A stretch of DNA of 64,000 nucleotides from Tricholoma matsutake (Eukaryota; Basidiomycota; Agaricomycetes; Agaricales; Tricholomataceae), in assembly GCA_026075535.2 (NCBI GenBank), contig AP026538.1, forward strand, positions 5,270,001 through 5,334,000, written 5' to 3'. The position numbers and the translations under genes are program-made. Each line of letters begins with the position of its first letter. Position 1 is the first letter of the stretch. Below, one piece after another: positions 33,882 to 44,900 of the stretch. A model generated the notes under the pieces. It was not told where the DNA came from. It worked only from the letters and a program-made list of their open reading frames with translations, and did not search any database.

Positions 33882-34516
33882 TCATTTCTCTATTGCCAGT
33901 ATGTTCATTTTCAGGTAGGGGAGTGGGATTGCCTTGGGCTCATAGCCCATCATGAGGTAGAATGGGGAGTTCTTCTGTATGGAGTGCATTCTCTGGTTGT
34001 GCGTGAACTCTGCGGTTGGGAGGAGGTGCTTCCAATTCTCCTGGTTGTTTGAGCAGAAGATCCATAGGTACACTTCTACTTCTTGATTCACCTGTTCTGT
34101 TTCCCTGTTGGTCTGGGGATGGTACACCATGCTCATTGCCAGCTTGATTCTGAGCAATCTTCCTAGCTCCTGGAAGAGCTGTGAGGCAAATCTGGGATCT
34201 CTGTCAGAGATGATCTTGTCTGGGAGGCTGAATCACTTGTAGACATAAGTGCATTATAACCATCAGACTCTGGTAGGTTGGTTATGAAATATGTCATCAC
34301 CATTGCAAATGGTCTTGTTGCTTTGGACTTGATTGGTTGTAGTGGGGGATTTGTTGGGTGCATGTTGACCTTCATCTGCTGGCATATTGCACATCCAGCA
34401 ATGTAGTTCTTGATGTACATCATCATCCCCAGCCACCAGTAATCTCTCCTGATCATTTCCATTGTCTGCCACTGTCCCAGATGTCCACTGGTTACCCCTT
34501 CATGGTACTTTTGCAC
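33882..34516 (-). pseudogene. integrase HHCC and catalytic core
   Basis: HEGVTSGHLGQWQTMEMIRR and CAICQQMKVN form the HHCC motif. The core has MTYFITNLPESDGYNAL, where a Tyr stands at the first catalytic Asp. The Glu region HPQTNRETEQVNQEVE is present near 34090. Frameshifts near 34165-34230 break it. Confidence 0.8.
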
Positions 34517-34979
34517 CAGCTTCTTTCATAGATCTCCATTGTTGGGGACATAGCATCTGTCTCGGAAGAATAGAAGGCCATCTTCTATCTTACAGTCTTC
34601 TCATGTCAATTTTATCAGCAGCATTCCCTTGGTCTTCAGTGCTTCAATTGCACTCTTTACCAGATCATCTTTCATGATGCTCCCTGTGAGCAGATCATGC
34701 ATTTCTGTATCAATGAATTTCACAAATACTGTCTTGGGTAACATTGTGACATCTTCATTGTCATTGTCTTCTGCTGGTATGTGGTCTGCTCTTCATGATA
34801 ATGCATTGCTCTGCACCATCTGTGATCCAGGTATGTGGATGAGCTGCAAGTCAAATTCCTATAGGAATAGACTCCATCTTGCCTGTCATCTGTTCAGTTT
34901 CTGTGCTGTCTGGAAGTACATCAGGTTCTTGTGATCTGACAGGATTACCACTGGGTGTCCTGATCCCAGTAGGCCGTAA
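34517..34979 (-). pseudogene. RNase H C-terminal part
   Basis: [19 protein letters not shown] and the IHIPGSQMV, NALS, RADH remnants are the end of a gypsy RNase H. The sequence stops being gypsy-like at 34979, in the middle of the domain, exactly where composite-element end sequence starts. Confidence 0.75.
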
Positions 34980-34994
34980 TTTACCCTCCCCCAC

Positions 34995-35110
34995 CTATTC
35001 TAGTTGGAGTCCAGTTATTCCGGTCAGAGTCCAGTTATTCCAGTTGGAGTCCAGTTATTCTGGTTGGAGTCCAGTTAGTCCAGTTATTCCAACCAGATTC
35101 CAGTTACTCC
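34995..35110 (+). repeat. 20-bp tandem repeat at composite-element end
   Basis: About five copies of AGTTGGAGTCCAGTTATTCC or close variants. The GAGTCC core is shared with the terminal repeats of the other composite copies, but the unit here is longer and more regular. Confidence 0.85.
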
Positions 35111-35208
35111 AGATGCTCAACTTAGAGTATGTACCCTAATGAATAGTCAAATTTCAAGTCTTAAGTTGTCAAAGTGCCTACAAAATATATTTGTGCAGAG
35201 TAAGGATT

Positions 35209-35286
35209 GAACTCAAGACATCTTGATTAGAGTGATCACATGACAAACCAAACATGTGTGCTTAACCAGTTGAGCCACAGGAGAAT
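35209..35286 (-). other. tRNA-like module (box A and box B)
   Basis: On the minus strand TGGCTCAACTGGTTAAGCAC resembles a tRNA box A region, and GAGTTCAATCC about 50 bp later resembles box B. The arms do not pair well enough for a working tRNA. It points toward the left end of the element. A partial copy lies at 42858-42900. Confidence 0.6.
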
Positions 35287-35369
35287 TATTAGTTAGTATT
35301 ATAAGGTTTATTCATGACACTCTAATTTTTTTCAAAGTAGTTAAGATCAAATTTTTTAAATTAACCACA

Positions 35370-35630
35370 TCCCTCACATTGAATGCGAGGGAGTGGGGAT
35401 GATTGTGATTACATAGATAAACAAAAAATCCTCCCTCTCACAAGATGTGAAAGGGTGTTTTATCTATATACATAAAAAGCTAACCCCTCGCACTGAATGT
35501 GAGGGGGGAGGTAAAAACATGAAGACAAAAATCCCTCCCCCACACAAAATGGGGGAGGGGGGGCACAATACTAATAAATAATTAAAAGTACAAAAAAAAT
35601 CCCTCCCCACACTTCATGTGGGGGAGAGGG
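35370..35630. repeat. cluster of short GC-rich palindromes
   Basis: Successive stem-loops such as CCTCGCACTGAATGTGAGG, CCTCCCCCACACAAAATGGG and CCCTCCCCACACTTCATGTG are separated by AT-rich spacers of 50-70 bp. Related stems occur at 43005-43200, 49320-49400 and 52225-52290. Confidence 0.8.
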
Positions 35631-36077
35631 AGGGGATGCAACCCCGCTGTTGTCTGTCATTCCACCCACATTCCACCCCACGAGCAGTTGCTCATGAGGC
35701 TGGGGGCGGGTGGTGTGTCATTGTTGTCTCCTGTCCCTGGGCCTGGGTGGGTGGCTTGTCATCATTCATCACTGTCATCCCCTGTTTGGATTTCTGTTTT
35801 TTTCTTTTTTTCTGGGGGGGGAGGGGTTTGGGCACATCAGTGCGACGTGGTGCAAGCACAGAGGTTGGTGGGTGCTTACTAGGCAGGTACCCCCCTTCTG
35901 GGGTCTCCTGGCATCCCTCTGCACCCTCCTAGCCAATGTCAACAGCCTCACATCCCATTTGAATGGGGAGGAGGGGATCAGGTGGGTGTGGGCATGGGTT
36001 GCACATTTTTTGTCGTGGCAGGTCATCCCAAGTAGTATACAACCTAAAAAGCAATAAATTACAATTAGTTGATTGAT

Positions 36078-36372
36078 AAAAAGAAAAAGAAAAAAGAACA
36101 AAGAAAAAAGAAAAAAGAAAAAAGAAAAAAGAAAAAAGAAAAAAGAAAAAAGAAAAAAGAAAAAAGAAAAAAGAAAAAAGAAAAAAGAAAAAAGAAAAAA
36201 GAAAAAAGAAAAAAGAAAAAAGAAAAAAGAAAAAAGAAAAAAGAAAAAAGAAAAAAGAAAAAAGAAAAAAGAAAAAAGAAAAAAGAAAAAAGAAAAAAGA
36301 AAAAAGAAAAAAGAAAAAAGAAAAAAGAAAAAAGAAAAAAGAAAAAAGAAAAAAGAAAAAAGAAAAAAAAAA
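36078..36372. repeat. 7-bp microsatellite (AAAAAAG), about 40 units
   Basis: GAAAAAA repeats run almost without interruption for ~290 bp. On the minus strand it forms a long pyrimidine tract directly after the donor-like ATAAGT at about 36373-36378, where the sister modules have only 10-20 pyrimidines. Open frames across it encode Lys/Glu/Arg or Phe/Leu repeats and are not credible genes. Confidence 0.95.
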
Positions 36373-36850
36373 CTTATCTATGGCCCAAACAATGGCAACG
36401 TCATTTGGGCCTGTGTTCCATCTGGCAGTAGAGTAGAACCTGTAAAACAAAAGAAACAAGTTAGTTAGTTTATAAAAACAAAAAGCAAACAAAAAAAAAC
36501 TTACTTAGGGCCCAAACAACATGATCTGCATCATTTGGGCCTGCATTCCATCCAATCACGTCGTTTGTGCCCCTGTTCCATCTGGGAACCTATAAAACAA
36601 AAGAAACAAGTTAGTTAGTATATAAAAACAAAAGGCAAACAAAAAACACTTACTTAGGGCCCAAATGATGTGATCTGCATTGTTTGGGCATGTGTTCTGT
36701 CCAATCATGTCATTTGGGCCCATGTTCTGTCTGGCAGTAGAGTAGAACCTATAAAACAAATGAAACAAGTTAGTATAAAAAAACTAAATGCAAACAAAAA
36801 AAAACATACTTAGGCCCCAAACGACGTGATCTGCATCATTTGGGCCCGCA
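36373..36850 (-). repeat. four tandem hairpin plus intron-like modules
   Basis: Palindromes GGCCCAAAC...GTTTGGGCC-like at 36382-36411, 36508-36541, 36657-36689 and 36813-36846 are each followed on the minus strand by CTAAGTAAGT or a variant. A T-rich tract, CTAACTAAC and an acceptor-like TTTTACAG or TTATAG leading to GTTCTACTCTACTGCCAG complete each unit. The period is about 125-155 bp. Confidence 0.7.
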
Positions 36851-37140
36851 TTCCATCCAGTTGGCTCGTTTGAAGGTGGTTGTGATGGTGGCAGTGGGCA
36901 TGGGAATGGTGGTGGTGGGTGTGCATGCAGTGGTGGTGGTAGAGTGGAGAGGAGGAGGAGGTGGCATTGGCAACAGTGGTGGTGGTTGTGAGCTGGCAGT
37001 CATGTGTCACACATCATGCATATGTGTACTTATTAATCATTCCATTAATGGCTGTGATTAACTATGTACCTTGGTTGGGTAATAAAAGTATTAAATGTAC
37101 CAGACAAGGGCTCCCTCCATACCCAAAAGACAAAGTCATA

Positions 37141-37215
37141 TATATGGTCTAGTGGTTAAGATGTGTGTTATGAGTCTTGTCTGCTAATGCTTAGTCTTTG
37201 GGTTCAAACCATGGC
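37141..37215 (+). other. tRNA-like module
   Basis: TGGTCTAGTGGTTAAGATG resembles box A and GGGTTCAAACC resembles box B, 40 bp apart. Acceptor and T stems do not pair properly, so it is a tRNA-derived repeat (SINE-type head) rather than a tRNA gene. Confidence 0.5.
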
Positions 37216-38194
37216 CCTAGTCTTATTGTTTGGCCTCACTTTACAGGGTCAGCTGACATAAGTAACATTTTGAATCAGCCTCGCAGCTCAAGTGCCCAGG
37301 CATTGCACATCACTCGCACATCAGTCACACACTCATTTCCCATATAGGTGATAGCTTGTTGGATTTGGCTGCTGTTCCCTCATTCATCAAAAGTGAATGG
37401 ATTGTGATTGGAAAAAAGTACCCAACTACAGATACTCCCCTAGAAATGAGGTTTTTATGACCTAATTACACTGACTCAGAATCACTGGTCTTTGGTTAAC
37501 CATTAGTAATTGCCCTGTACTCAAAAACAGGGAAAACATGAGTCAATTTCTGACTCATCAAACATCTCAAACATTGCTGTTCAGATCTTTGAGTACACAA
37601 TTCTGTGCCATTCCAGAGGCAACATCACTTCTTCAAACAAAGCAATTTGCTTTATTAAACTCCATTGCTTTTCTTTGCCTGCTGTCATCAACACTGAACA
37701 CCACTGCAGTTGGAATAGAACTTGCTCAAGAGGATGTTGAACGCTTCAAGATTTTATCTGCAGGGGAGCAAAATTTCAAGGAGGTGATGTGCTTGTCCCA
37801 ACCACATGGTTGAGGGAAGCAGAATGCAGAGGAGGAGGAGGACGAATAAATACTGTGTCATACTCAGAGTGATCTATATTAGAACAGTGTAGAATACATT
37901 TTCATGTGTTTGAGGTGATTCTGCAGAGCAGTAAAGCATTTACAAGTGCTCCGGGAGGCTAAATACCAGTTTCCAGACAAAATTCCAGCTCAGAGAGGCT
38001 GGATACTGATTCCAGACAAATTTTGGCCTCCAGAAGGGTAGATCCCATTTCCAGACAAGGAAGAAAAACATTGTGTAGGATAGATGCATTCCAGACAAAA
38101 CAGACAAAAATCTGTCCAGACAAAAATGGCCAAAACTCAGACTTTTGGTATCTAGGCTCCACAGGCATAATCCGGGGTCCTACCAAGGGGTAGA
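37216..38194. other. no supported gene
   Basis: Only short ORFs. The stretch 37940-38160 repeats the word TTCCAGACAAA about seven times at irregular spacing (20-45 bp) next to the LTR at 38195, and may be sequence of an older repeat. Confidence 0.45.
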
Positions 38195-38383
38195 TGTCAG
38201 AAAGGGTACTCCGCCTCTAAATATAAAACTGTCAACATGCACAAATGTGATAGAAAGGAAAATTAGTAATAAAATAAGGAAAGATCATAGAAAATGAAGA
38301 ATAGAAGGAAATGAAGTGAGGAAAAATATAGGACAAACATAAAAATAGGAGAAACACATGGGGCACCCCCTAGTCCCTTTACA
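38195..38383 (-). repeat. 3' LTR, 189 bp
   Basis: On the minus strand it starts TGTAAAGGGACTAGG after TATAGAGGGGGTGA and ends CCCTTTCTGACA. The TGT...ACA ends and the adjacent purine tract support it. No second copy is in the window. Confidence 0.65.
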
Positions 38384-38439
38384 TCACCCCCTCTATAAGA
38401 TGCATTTGAAATCGCATATGACCAAAGTTTTAAGTCAGT

Positions 38440-39123
38440 GACTTGAATGCGACATGGTGCAGCAGTGTGCTGTCAGTGGAATTCCTTGACTAACCGAGGG
38501 GCATTCACATCAGATTCTTCGACCCATGAGTTCTCCTGATACCCATAACCCTCTCAGTGCACCAAATACTGGAGTTTTCCTTAACACAACCAGCTGTCCA
38601 AGATTGACTCAACTTCGTACTGGGGTTCTCCCTTGATTACTGTAGGTGGTGGTGGTGGATGTCAATGGCATCCTGGGAATGGATCTGGGAGAGCTGGAAG
38701 GAGTTTGACAACATGGAACACTGGGTGGAGTCTGGACATTGAGGCTGAGAGGTGCAAATGATAGGCATGCATTCCGACACACTTAACAATGGGGAAAGGT
38801 CCCAGGAAGCAATGGGTGAGTTTCTTGGATGGATGTGTGGTGGAGATGTCACTGGAGTCAAGATAAACTCAATCACCAACCTTGTACTGAGGTGCTGGAG
38901 AATGGCGTTGATTGTAAAAGCATGTTATGTCATCCTTTGCCTTTACCAAGGCTGCCCTTGCCTCCTCCAAACTATCCCTCATATGTTCCATGAACTCATT
39001 CACCATCTTGATGTGTGAGGGAGCATGGACATGGTTGCATCCAAACTCAGTCAAGGGGAGGAGATTGTCCCAACTGTCCTGGTGCTCATGTGGATGTACT
39101 GCTCCAGTTCCTGGTTGACTCAC
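38440..39123 (-). pseudogene. integrase C-terminus and chromodomain
   Basis: On the minus strand: LPLTEFGCNHVHAPSHIKMV, YKVGD, RLHPVFHVVKLLPALPDPF, then a chromodomain with YEVESILDSWL, LQYLVH, GYQENSWVEE and a VKEFH end near 38490. Stops interrupt the domain in at least three places. Confidence 0.75.
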
Positions 39124-40066
39124 TCAGTCTGGCTGTCAGTTTGTAGGTGATAGGCAGTTAAAGCAATGAATTTGATCCCCAGAAGTCAGAACAGCTTGTG
39201 AGTGAACTCTGCTGCAAACTGAGGGCCACAGTCAGAAAGGAAAATGCCAGGAAGTCCATGTAACTTCCACACATGGTGGAGATAGAGTTGGGTGGCACCC
39301 AGGACACTGACAGTGGTGTGAGTGGGAATGAAGTGACCACATTTTCCTACTGAATCAACTGTGCACATCACCACATCAAACCCATTTGACTCTGGCAACT
39401 CCACCCCAAAGTTGACACTGACAACATTCCAATGGGAATGAAGTGACCGCATTTTCCTACTGAATCAACTGTGCACATCACCACATCAAACCCATTTGAC
39501 TCTGGCAACTCCACCACAAAGTTGACACTGACAACATTCCAACAACTCTCTGGAACAGGAAGAGGGTGTAGCTTGCCAATGGGTTTGCAATGAGGAATCT
39601 TGGTGCATAAGCAAAGGTCACAAGTATGACAATACTGACCAATGATCCATGACATTTGTGGCCACCAATAATTCCGTGAGGTGAGCTCCAAGGTCTTCCA
39701 GCATCCAAAATGACTGGCAATCTGTGAGTCATGGTGTTGGGATATGATGTGCTGGTGAAGGTCTGGGTTGTTGGGGACATAGATGTGATCTCTGAAATAC
39801 AACAAGTCCTCATTTTCAGCCCACTCTGCTGCATGCAAGGAAAGGGTGGATCCCTTCCTCAGTTCTCTAACAGCTTGGGCAACAACATCCTCATGTAAAC
39901 TGCTATGGTTTGCACAACAAATGTTGCATAGGATGTCCCACTCCTCACCCTGGGGTGCAATGCCTTCCAATGCCTGGATGGTGAACAGGTTTGGCTGGCT
40001 GCAACAACAAAATGTCTTGATTGTTGTTGCCACCATCCCCATGGTCTGCATGTCAAAAGAGGGCAT
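39124..40066 (-). pseudogene. integrase with HHCC, duplicated core segment
   Basis: RDHIYVPNNPDLH, HHDSQIASHFGCWKTLEL and CHTCDLC form the HHCC domain. The core has SVNFVVELPESNGFD, with Asn at the first catalytic Asp position. LSDCGPQFAAEF gives the second Asp and TDSQTE the Glu, followed by a stop. The region around the first catalytic position is present twice because of the 110-bp duplication. Confidence 0.8.
39321..39540 (-). repeat. 110-bp tandem duplication inside integrase
   Basis: The segment starting GTGGGAATGAAGTGACC at 39322 is repeated from 39432 with only a few substitutions. It duplicates the part of the integrase that holds the first catalytic residue and shifts the frame. 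Confidence 0.9.
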
Positions 40067-41230
40067 CGGTCTTCCCCATGCTGTGACCCAGACAGAGGTG
40101 CAAGGAGAAGTCTAATCTGGATAGATACAGGGACCAACAAGCTTGACAAGGTTCAATTTCTTGGCCATCATAAAGTACTCAAGATTCTTGTGATCCATCC
40201 AAATTTCCACCTTGTGTTGGGCACCCTTGAGGAAGTGTTGCCACTCCTCAAGTGCATGCATTATGGCCAGCATCTCCTTGTCATGGATCTCATAGTTTCA
40301 CTCCACCACACAAAGGCTTTTGGAATAGAACACAACAGGATGCCACTTCTGGTCCTCTGGAGACTGCTGATACAACATGGTGCCCATTGCAAAGTCAGAA
40401 CTGTTGGCTTCTACACAAAAAGGGTGCAAGTCATCAGCAAAGGTAAGAATGGGAGTGGAAGTGACCATCTCCTTAAGCTTTTTTAACACCTCCTGTTGTG
40501 CATTATCCCACCTCTATGCCTCCTTTCCTGTCAAGTCAAACAGTGGTTGTGCATGATGTGAGAAATCCTTGATAAAACACTGATAGAAATTGATGAAGCC
40601 CAGGAAAGACTGTACCTCTTTCTTGTTCATGGGCGTTGGCCAAGCCATGACCCTATTCACCTTGATAGGATCCATCTCCACCTGACCCTTCAAGGTAATC
40701 AGGCTATACTCGGTCTTGGTCTTCTCAAACTTGCACTTGTCCTGATAAAGGTAGAGTTTGTACTGTCAAAGTAGTTGCAGGATGAGGCATGTGATGTGAC
40801 GGTGCTCTTCAACTGTATGAGTGAAGATGAGGATATCATTGAGATAGATACAAGCAATGCCTTTGAGGATGAGGTCATGGAAGATGTCATTCATCATGGT
40901 CTGAAAGGTGGCAGGACTATTAGTAAGGCCAAAGAACATGATGAGCAGTTCAAAAAGACCATGGTTGGTATGAAAGGCTGCCTTCCACTCATCTCCCTTC
41001 TTTATCCTCACATTATTGTAGCCCCAACAGACATCGAGCTTGGTGAAGTATCAGGCTCGATGGAGCTGGTTCACAAGTTCAGAGATGAGAGGTAATGGGT
41101 AGTGATTCTTGACCGTGATGTCATTGAGCCTTCTGTAGTCTTGAACTGGTTGAAGTGAGCCATCCTTCTTCTTGACAAAGAAAAGGGAGAGGCCATCGGT
41201 GACTTTGATGGTCAAATATGTCCAGAGGCC
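40067..41230 (-). pseudogene. reverse transcriptase and RNase H
   Basis: On the minus strand: [59 protein letters not shown] and YLNDILIF, where the family has Y-V/I-D-D. FLGFINFYQCFIKDFS and the RNase H motifs VEANSSDFAMG, YEIHDKEMLAIMHALEEW and MDHKNLEYF follow. Several TAG/TGA stops are present. Confidence 0.85.
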
Positions 41231-41306
41231 AGGTGCTCGTCGATGAACTGGTCAAGCTGTTGCTGTTCCTCAGGAGAGAGAGGATAGACCTTGCAGGATG
41301 AAGGGG

Positions 41307-41971
41307 TCACACCAGGGTGAGTTCAACCACATGATACCAAGGCTTGCGCACAGGGAGAGAGTCAAATAATTCCTTGGAGAACATGTCCCTGAACTCATGG
41401 AGATGAGGAAGCAAGGAGTCAGTAGAGGGTTTAGCAACATTGTTGTTGCAGAAGGCCTTGGCGAGGCATTGGGATATGTTCAATGTAGCACACACCTCAT
41501 GTGCTGGATGAATTGCAGTGTAAAAAATCTGATCACCTTCCTCCACTTCCTCTGGCTCCTCCTCATCATCATCTGAGTCCAGCATCAGATCAGGAACCCC
41601 CTCTAACTCTGCATCAGGCACAGGCAGGGGTCTGGCACAACACTTTTGAGTGCATCATACTGAGGCCCTTTGTCCATGGTGTTCTTGTCTGGCTTCCATT
41701 AAATGGCACCAGCTTTATTTGGGGACCCATCCACATTATAAACAGGTATCAGATGCAAGAGTGAGCAAGTATTCAGGTGATGTTGTTGTGTGAGATGGGC
41801 ATCAATGAACAGTCCAGCTGCACCAGAGTCCAGAAACACAGAGACACCAAATATCTGTCCAGTTTCAGTAGTCTGTAGTTTGATTGCTAGGTTCAAGGAA
41901 TGTGTAGAGGGAGTGGATGCAATGATATATTTGCATGGTAGTTTACACTCCCATGATTTCATTTGGGGCAT
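41307..41971 (-). pseudogene. protease and acidic linker
   Basis: FLDSGAAGLFID at about 41800-41835 is the retropepsin active site, in a frame starting MPQMKSWECKLPC. The next frame (41621-41307) is Asp/Glu-rich and ends in HLHEFRDMFSKELFDSLPVR, the block that normally precedes the RT. Confidence 0.8.
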
Positions 41972-42041
41972 GAGGCAGAGTAGGAGATAGGAAGAGCAGG
42001 TATATCTTCAGCCAACTTCAAAGGTTCAGAGAGGGGAACAG

Positions 42042-42605
42042 TCAGGGTCCATTCAGGAACAGAATATGGTGAGAATATGATATTTTGATGCCATATTATT
42101 TCCTTTGTAAGTAAAGGCAAAGTTCATCACAATTTAGGTCAGCTTGTGACTTGATGTGACATATCAATCTGCATCAATCTTCACCTCAGTTGAGATTGGT
42201 GGGTTGACTGTTGGCAGACGACTACTGATGTTCTCATCAATGCCAATGAATCCTGGTCATCATTTCAAACAGCAAATAGACTGCATCAAAAGTGAAAATT
42301 TCAATGTAGGGAGGTTACAGCACAGTCTGAGCTCAAGACAAACTTATTTTGTTCACATTGAAGTATCCAGGTTTCAGTAGACAACTGTGAACAACCTCAT
42401 GGTTGACATTGGCAACGATGAGAAAAGTCATCAGCAGTGTTCAGAATGTTTTTTAAAAGTTGATCAAACTTGCATGAGGAGCGGCCCTGGCTGGCCTGAC
42501 CTGTTCCTGATTGTCACATATTTAGTCAGTTGATGGTTACCTAATAGTAATATGGATCAATAATATCATATTCTCACCATATTATGGTCCCAAATGGACC
42601 CTCAT
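42042..42605. mobile_element. MITE with ~40-bp inverted ends, 564 bp
   Basis: CAGGGTCCATT...AATATGGTGAGAATATGATA at the left has an imperfect inverted match at the right (TATCATATTCTCACCATATT...AATGGACCCTC). The flanking 8-mers GGGAACAG and GGAATCAG agree at six positions, so an hAT-type duplication is possible but not certain. On the minus strand, gypsy sequence reads ...ENESDS before it and VPLSEPLKLAEDIPAL after it. Confidence 0.65.
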
Positions 42606-42708
42606 GGAATCAGATTCATTTTCCAGGGATTCAGCTGACAAAACTTTAAAGTGGTTATGGACAGGCAATGAGGGCATACAATTCACTTGCTGTGAATAGA
42701 AAAATCCC

Positions 42709-43790
42709 AGTACTTTACAGTACCCACATGTCCTAGCAGACTCTGCTGGAGTACAAGCTACTCTGCATGGACTGTGTGGAGTCTGAGCTAGTCTGTATGG
42801 AGTCCATGCAGAATCTGGGTCAATTTGATATCTTACAAGTTCCAAGCTTTTCAGACTTTATAAACTAAACACATGTGATCAACCAGTTGAGCCACAGGAG
42901 ATTTATTTGTTAGTAATACATAGTTTATTATGACACTCAAACTCAAACTCAAGTATTTATCTCTCAAAAATTGAACAAATAAATTTTATTAACTGCATCT
43001 CTCATGTTAGATGCGAGGGAGTATACAATACAATCAAAGAAATACAAAAAAGACTAATCATAACTACATTACAAACTCAACCCCTTGCACCACACATGAG
43101 GGGGAGTTAACAAACTATAGATTTTTAAAACAAAACTCCTCCAGAGGGCTAAAAGAAAACAAAGAAAAAAAAACCCACCCCCATGCAAAATGCAGGGGGG
43201 TGCTGTCCTGGTGTGTTGGCATTGGCACATTCTCTTTGGGTGTCAATCCTTGCCCTCTCATTGCATTGTTGTTCCACCCACTATCCACCCCATGAGCAGT
43301 TGCTCATGAGGCTGGGGGCAGGTGGTGCATTGTCATCTCCCATCCCTGCACCTGGGCATTGTTCCACCCATGTTCCACCCCATGAGCAGTTGCTCATGAG
43401 GCTGGGGGTGGGTGGCTTGTCATCATTCATTGCCATCATCCCCCATTTGGATTTCTGTGTTTTTTTTTTTTTTTTTGGGGGGGGGGGCAGGGGTGTGTGT
43501 CTGGGCACATCAGTGTGATGTGGTGCAAGTACAGAGGTTGGTGGGTGCTTACTAGGCAGGTACATCCCTTGGCACCCTCCTAGCCAGTGTCAACAGCCTC
43601 ACATCCTGTTTGAATGGGGAGGAGGGCATCGGGTGGGTGTGGGTGTGGGTTGCATGTTTTTTGTTGTGGCAGGTCATCCCCAGTAGTATACAACTTAAAA
43701 AGCAATAAAACACAATTAGTTGATTGATAAAACAAAAAGCAAAAAAAAACTTACTGGGGCCCATTGTGTCAGCTTGGCTAATTGAGTCCC
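42709..43790. mobile_element. composite hairpin-rich element, copy 2
   Basis: It begins AGTACTTTACAGTACCC at 42709 and continues with GGAGTC-rich repeats, a partial tRNA-like module (42858-42900), GC-rich stems (43005-43200), two GAGCAGTTGCTC palindromes (43290-43411), a T-run and G-run, and on the minus strand a donor-like CAGTAAGT preceded by GGGCCC at about 43750-43762. The right boundary is approximate. Confidence 0.55.
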
Positions 43791-44900
43791 TACTCCAACT
43801 GCTCTTTCTGCTGCTGTAGTTGGAGTTGGTGAGGTTGAACAAGCCTCTCCACAAGCTGTTGATTACAGTTCTTCATCATCTTCTGGTTCATCATCTTCTG
43901 GTTCAAGATCTGCATCCACCTCTGAAGATGGCATGGACATTGACAAAGCACCAGTAAAGATGGTGGTTGTTGATGGAACATGCTTTGGGCCAAAGCACTG
44001 TGCTTATAAAACTTGTGCAGATGATCTCATAAACTATTGTGGTGCCATCTTTTGTGCAATACATGAACAAACCCATGGTGCAAAATGCCATGTTTGCAAC
44101 TGTGACAATGAAAAAATCAGAGCAATACAAGCTTGTCAACAGCATCCACAGCAATAGAAGAAATGCATTACTCAACACAAAAGACAATCTGCACCTGGTT
44201 TCTGAAGAATTACACAAAGGCCAGCTGAAAATCTGCCTTAGATCTCAACAAATGAGCAAACAGAACAACCACACCATGAACCAATGGAGGAAATGGAGCA
44301 TAAAAACTATTTCAGTGCTCCTAGATTTTACTGTGTTGAAACAATATGTGCACCATGTGGTGTTGTGGTTGCCTGGGCACAATTTCCACAGGCTGAATCA
44401 CCAACCAATATTTTGGCACTGTTGGAGAAGGTTTTTCATACTGAAGAGTCCAGACCAGATTACATTTGCATTAATAAAGCATGCCTGGTACTTTGAACTG
44501 CTCTCAGGAATGGATCATGGGAAAGGGCATGGGAAAGACAACACAATTTATTGTTGATGCTTATCATTACATCAACCATCGAGATGATGATGAACTTTGC
44601 AGGAAATGGGTGTAATCCTGCACCAGCAGATGGCTCTGCACCTAATCTGGTTGTTGAAGCCAAAGATAAACAAGGTAAATCTTGTTTCAGACATGCATTC
44701 AACACAGGGAAGCTTTGATACTTGTTTCATGTAACAACAATACTTGACTAACATGCAACAAACAGGCTTGTGAACAGTTAAATGCATGGATGGGAGGATA
44801 TGAATCAATGTTAAAGAAAATGACACCTGGTAGTTTCAACTGGTTTCTGCATAGCATGCTATTTTATCATACTAGACATGTGTTGAATAAGCGATTGTAA
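43790..44900 (+). pseudogene. KDZ-transposon-associated Cys-cluster protein (CxC6-like)
   Basis: A Ser-rich stretch leads into MDIDKAPVKMVVVDGTCFGP, then CADDLINYCGAIFCAIHE and CHVCNC. Further on are FYCVETICAPCGVVVAW, SPTNILALLEKVF and YICINKACLVL, then FLHSMLFYHTRHVLNKR at the end. This is the order of the Cys-cluster proteins that accompany Kyakuja-Dileera-Zisupton transposases in Agaricomycetes, as I recall them. At least three frame changes and an early stop mark it as a pseudogene. It is cut at about 44896 by LTR-like sequence. Confidence 0.6.

Larger units (their letters stand above)
32154..34979 (-). mobile_element. Ty3/gypsy chromovirus, minus strand, 5' part missing
   Basis: Reading on the minus strand: RNase H end, HHCC region, integrase, chromodomain, a long C-terminal tail, polypurine tract and LTR. 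Gag, protease and RT are missing because the element is cut at 34979, where composite-element sequence begins. Many stops are present. Confidence 0.8.
34979..37060. mobile_element. composite hairpin-rich element, copy 1
   Basis: It begins AGTAGGCCGTAATTTACCCT-CCCCC, a divergent form of the AGTACTTTACAC-Cn end. Then come GAGTCC tandem repeats, a tRNA-like module on the minus strand, GC-rich palindromes (35370-35630), a GAGCAGTTGCTC palindrome (35680), a 7-bp microsatellite and four hairpin plus intron-like modules. The right end is uncertain; a second tRNA-like module lies at 37141-37215. Confidence 0.55.
38195..42705 (-). mobile_element. Ty3/gypsy chromovirus, minus strand, gag mostly missing
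   Basis: On the minus strand: gag end, protease, RT, RNase H, integrase, chromodomain, purine tract, LTR. The 5' end is lost at about 42705, where composite-element sequence begins. A 564-bp MITE is inserted between gag and protease. The integrase has a 110-bp tandem duplication. Catalytic Asp residues in RT and integrase are changed to Asn. Confidence 0.85.

Noticed and set aside
35209..35286. Possible functional tRNA gene
   Set aside because: Box A and box B are present, but acceptor and T stems do not pair, and related copies sit inside repeated elements; treated as tRNA-derived modules. The same applies to 37141, 48146, 49473, 50846, 52371 and 63918.
36069..36492. Open frames coding Lys/Glu/Arg-rich or Phe/Leu-rich proteins
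   Set aside because: They are translations of the 7-bp microsatellite on either strand and have no other support.
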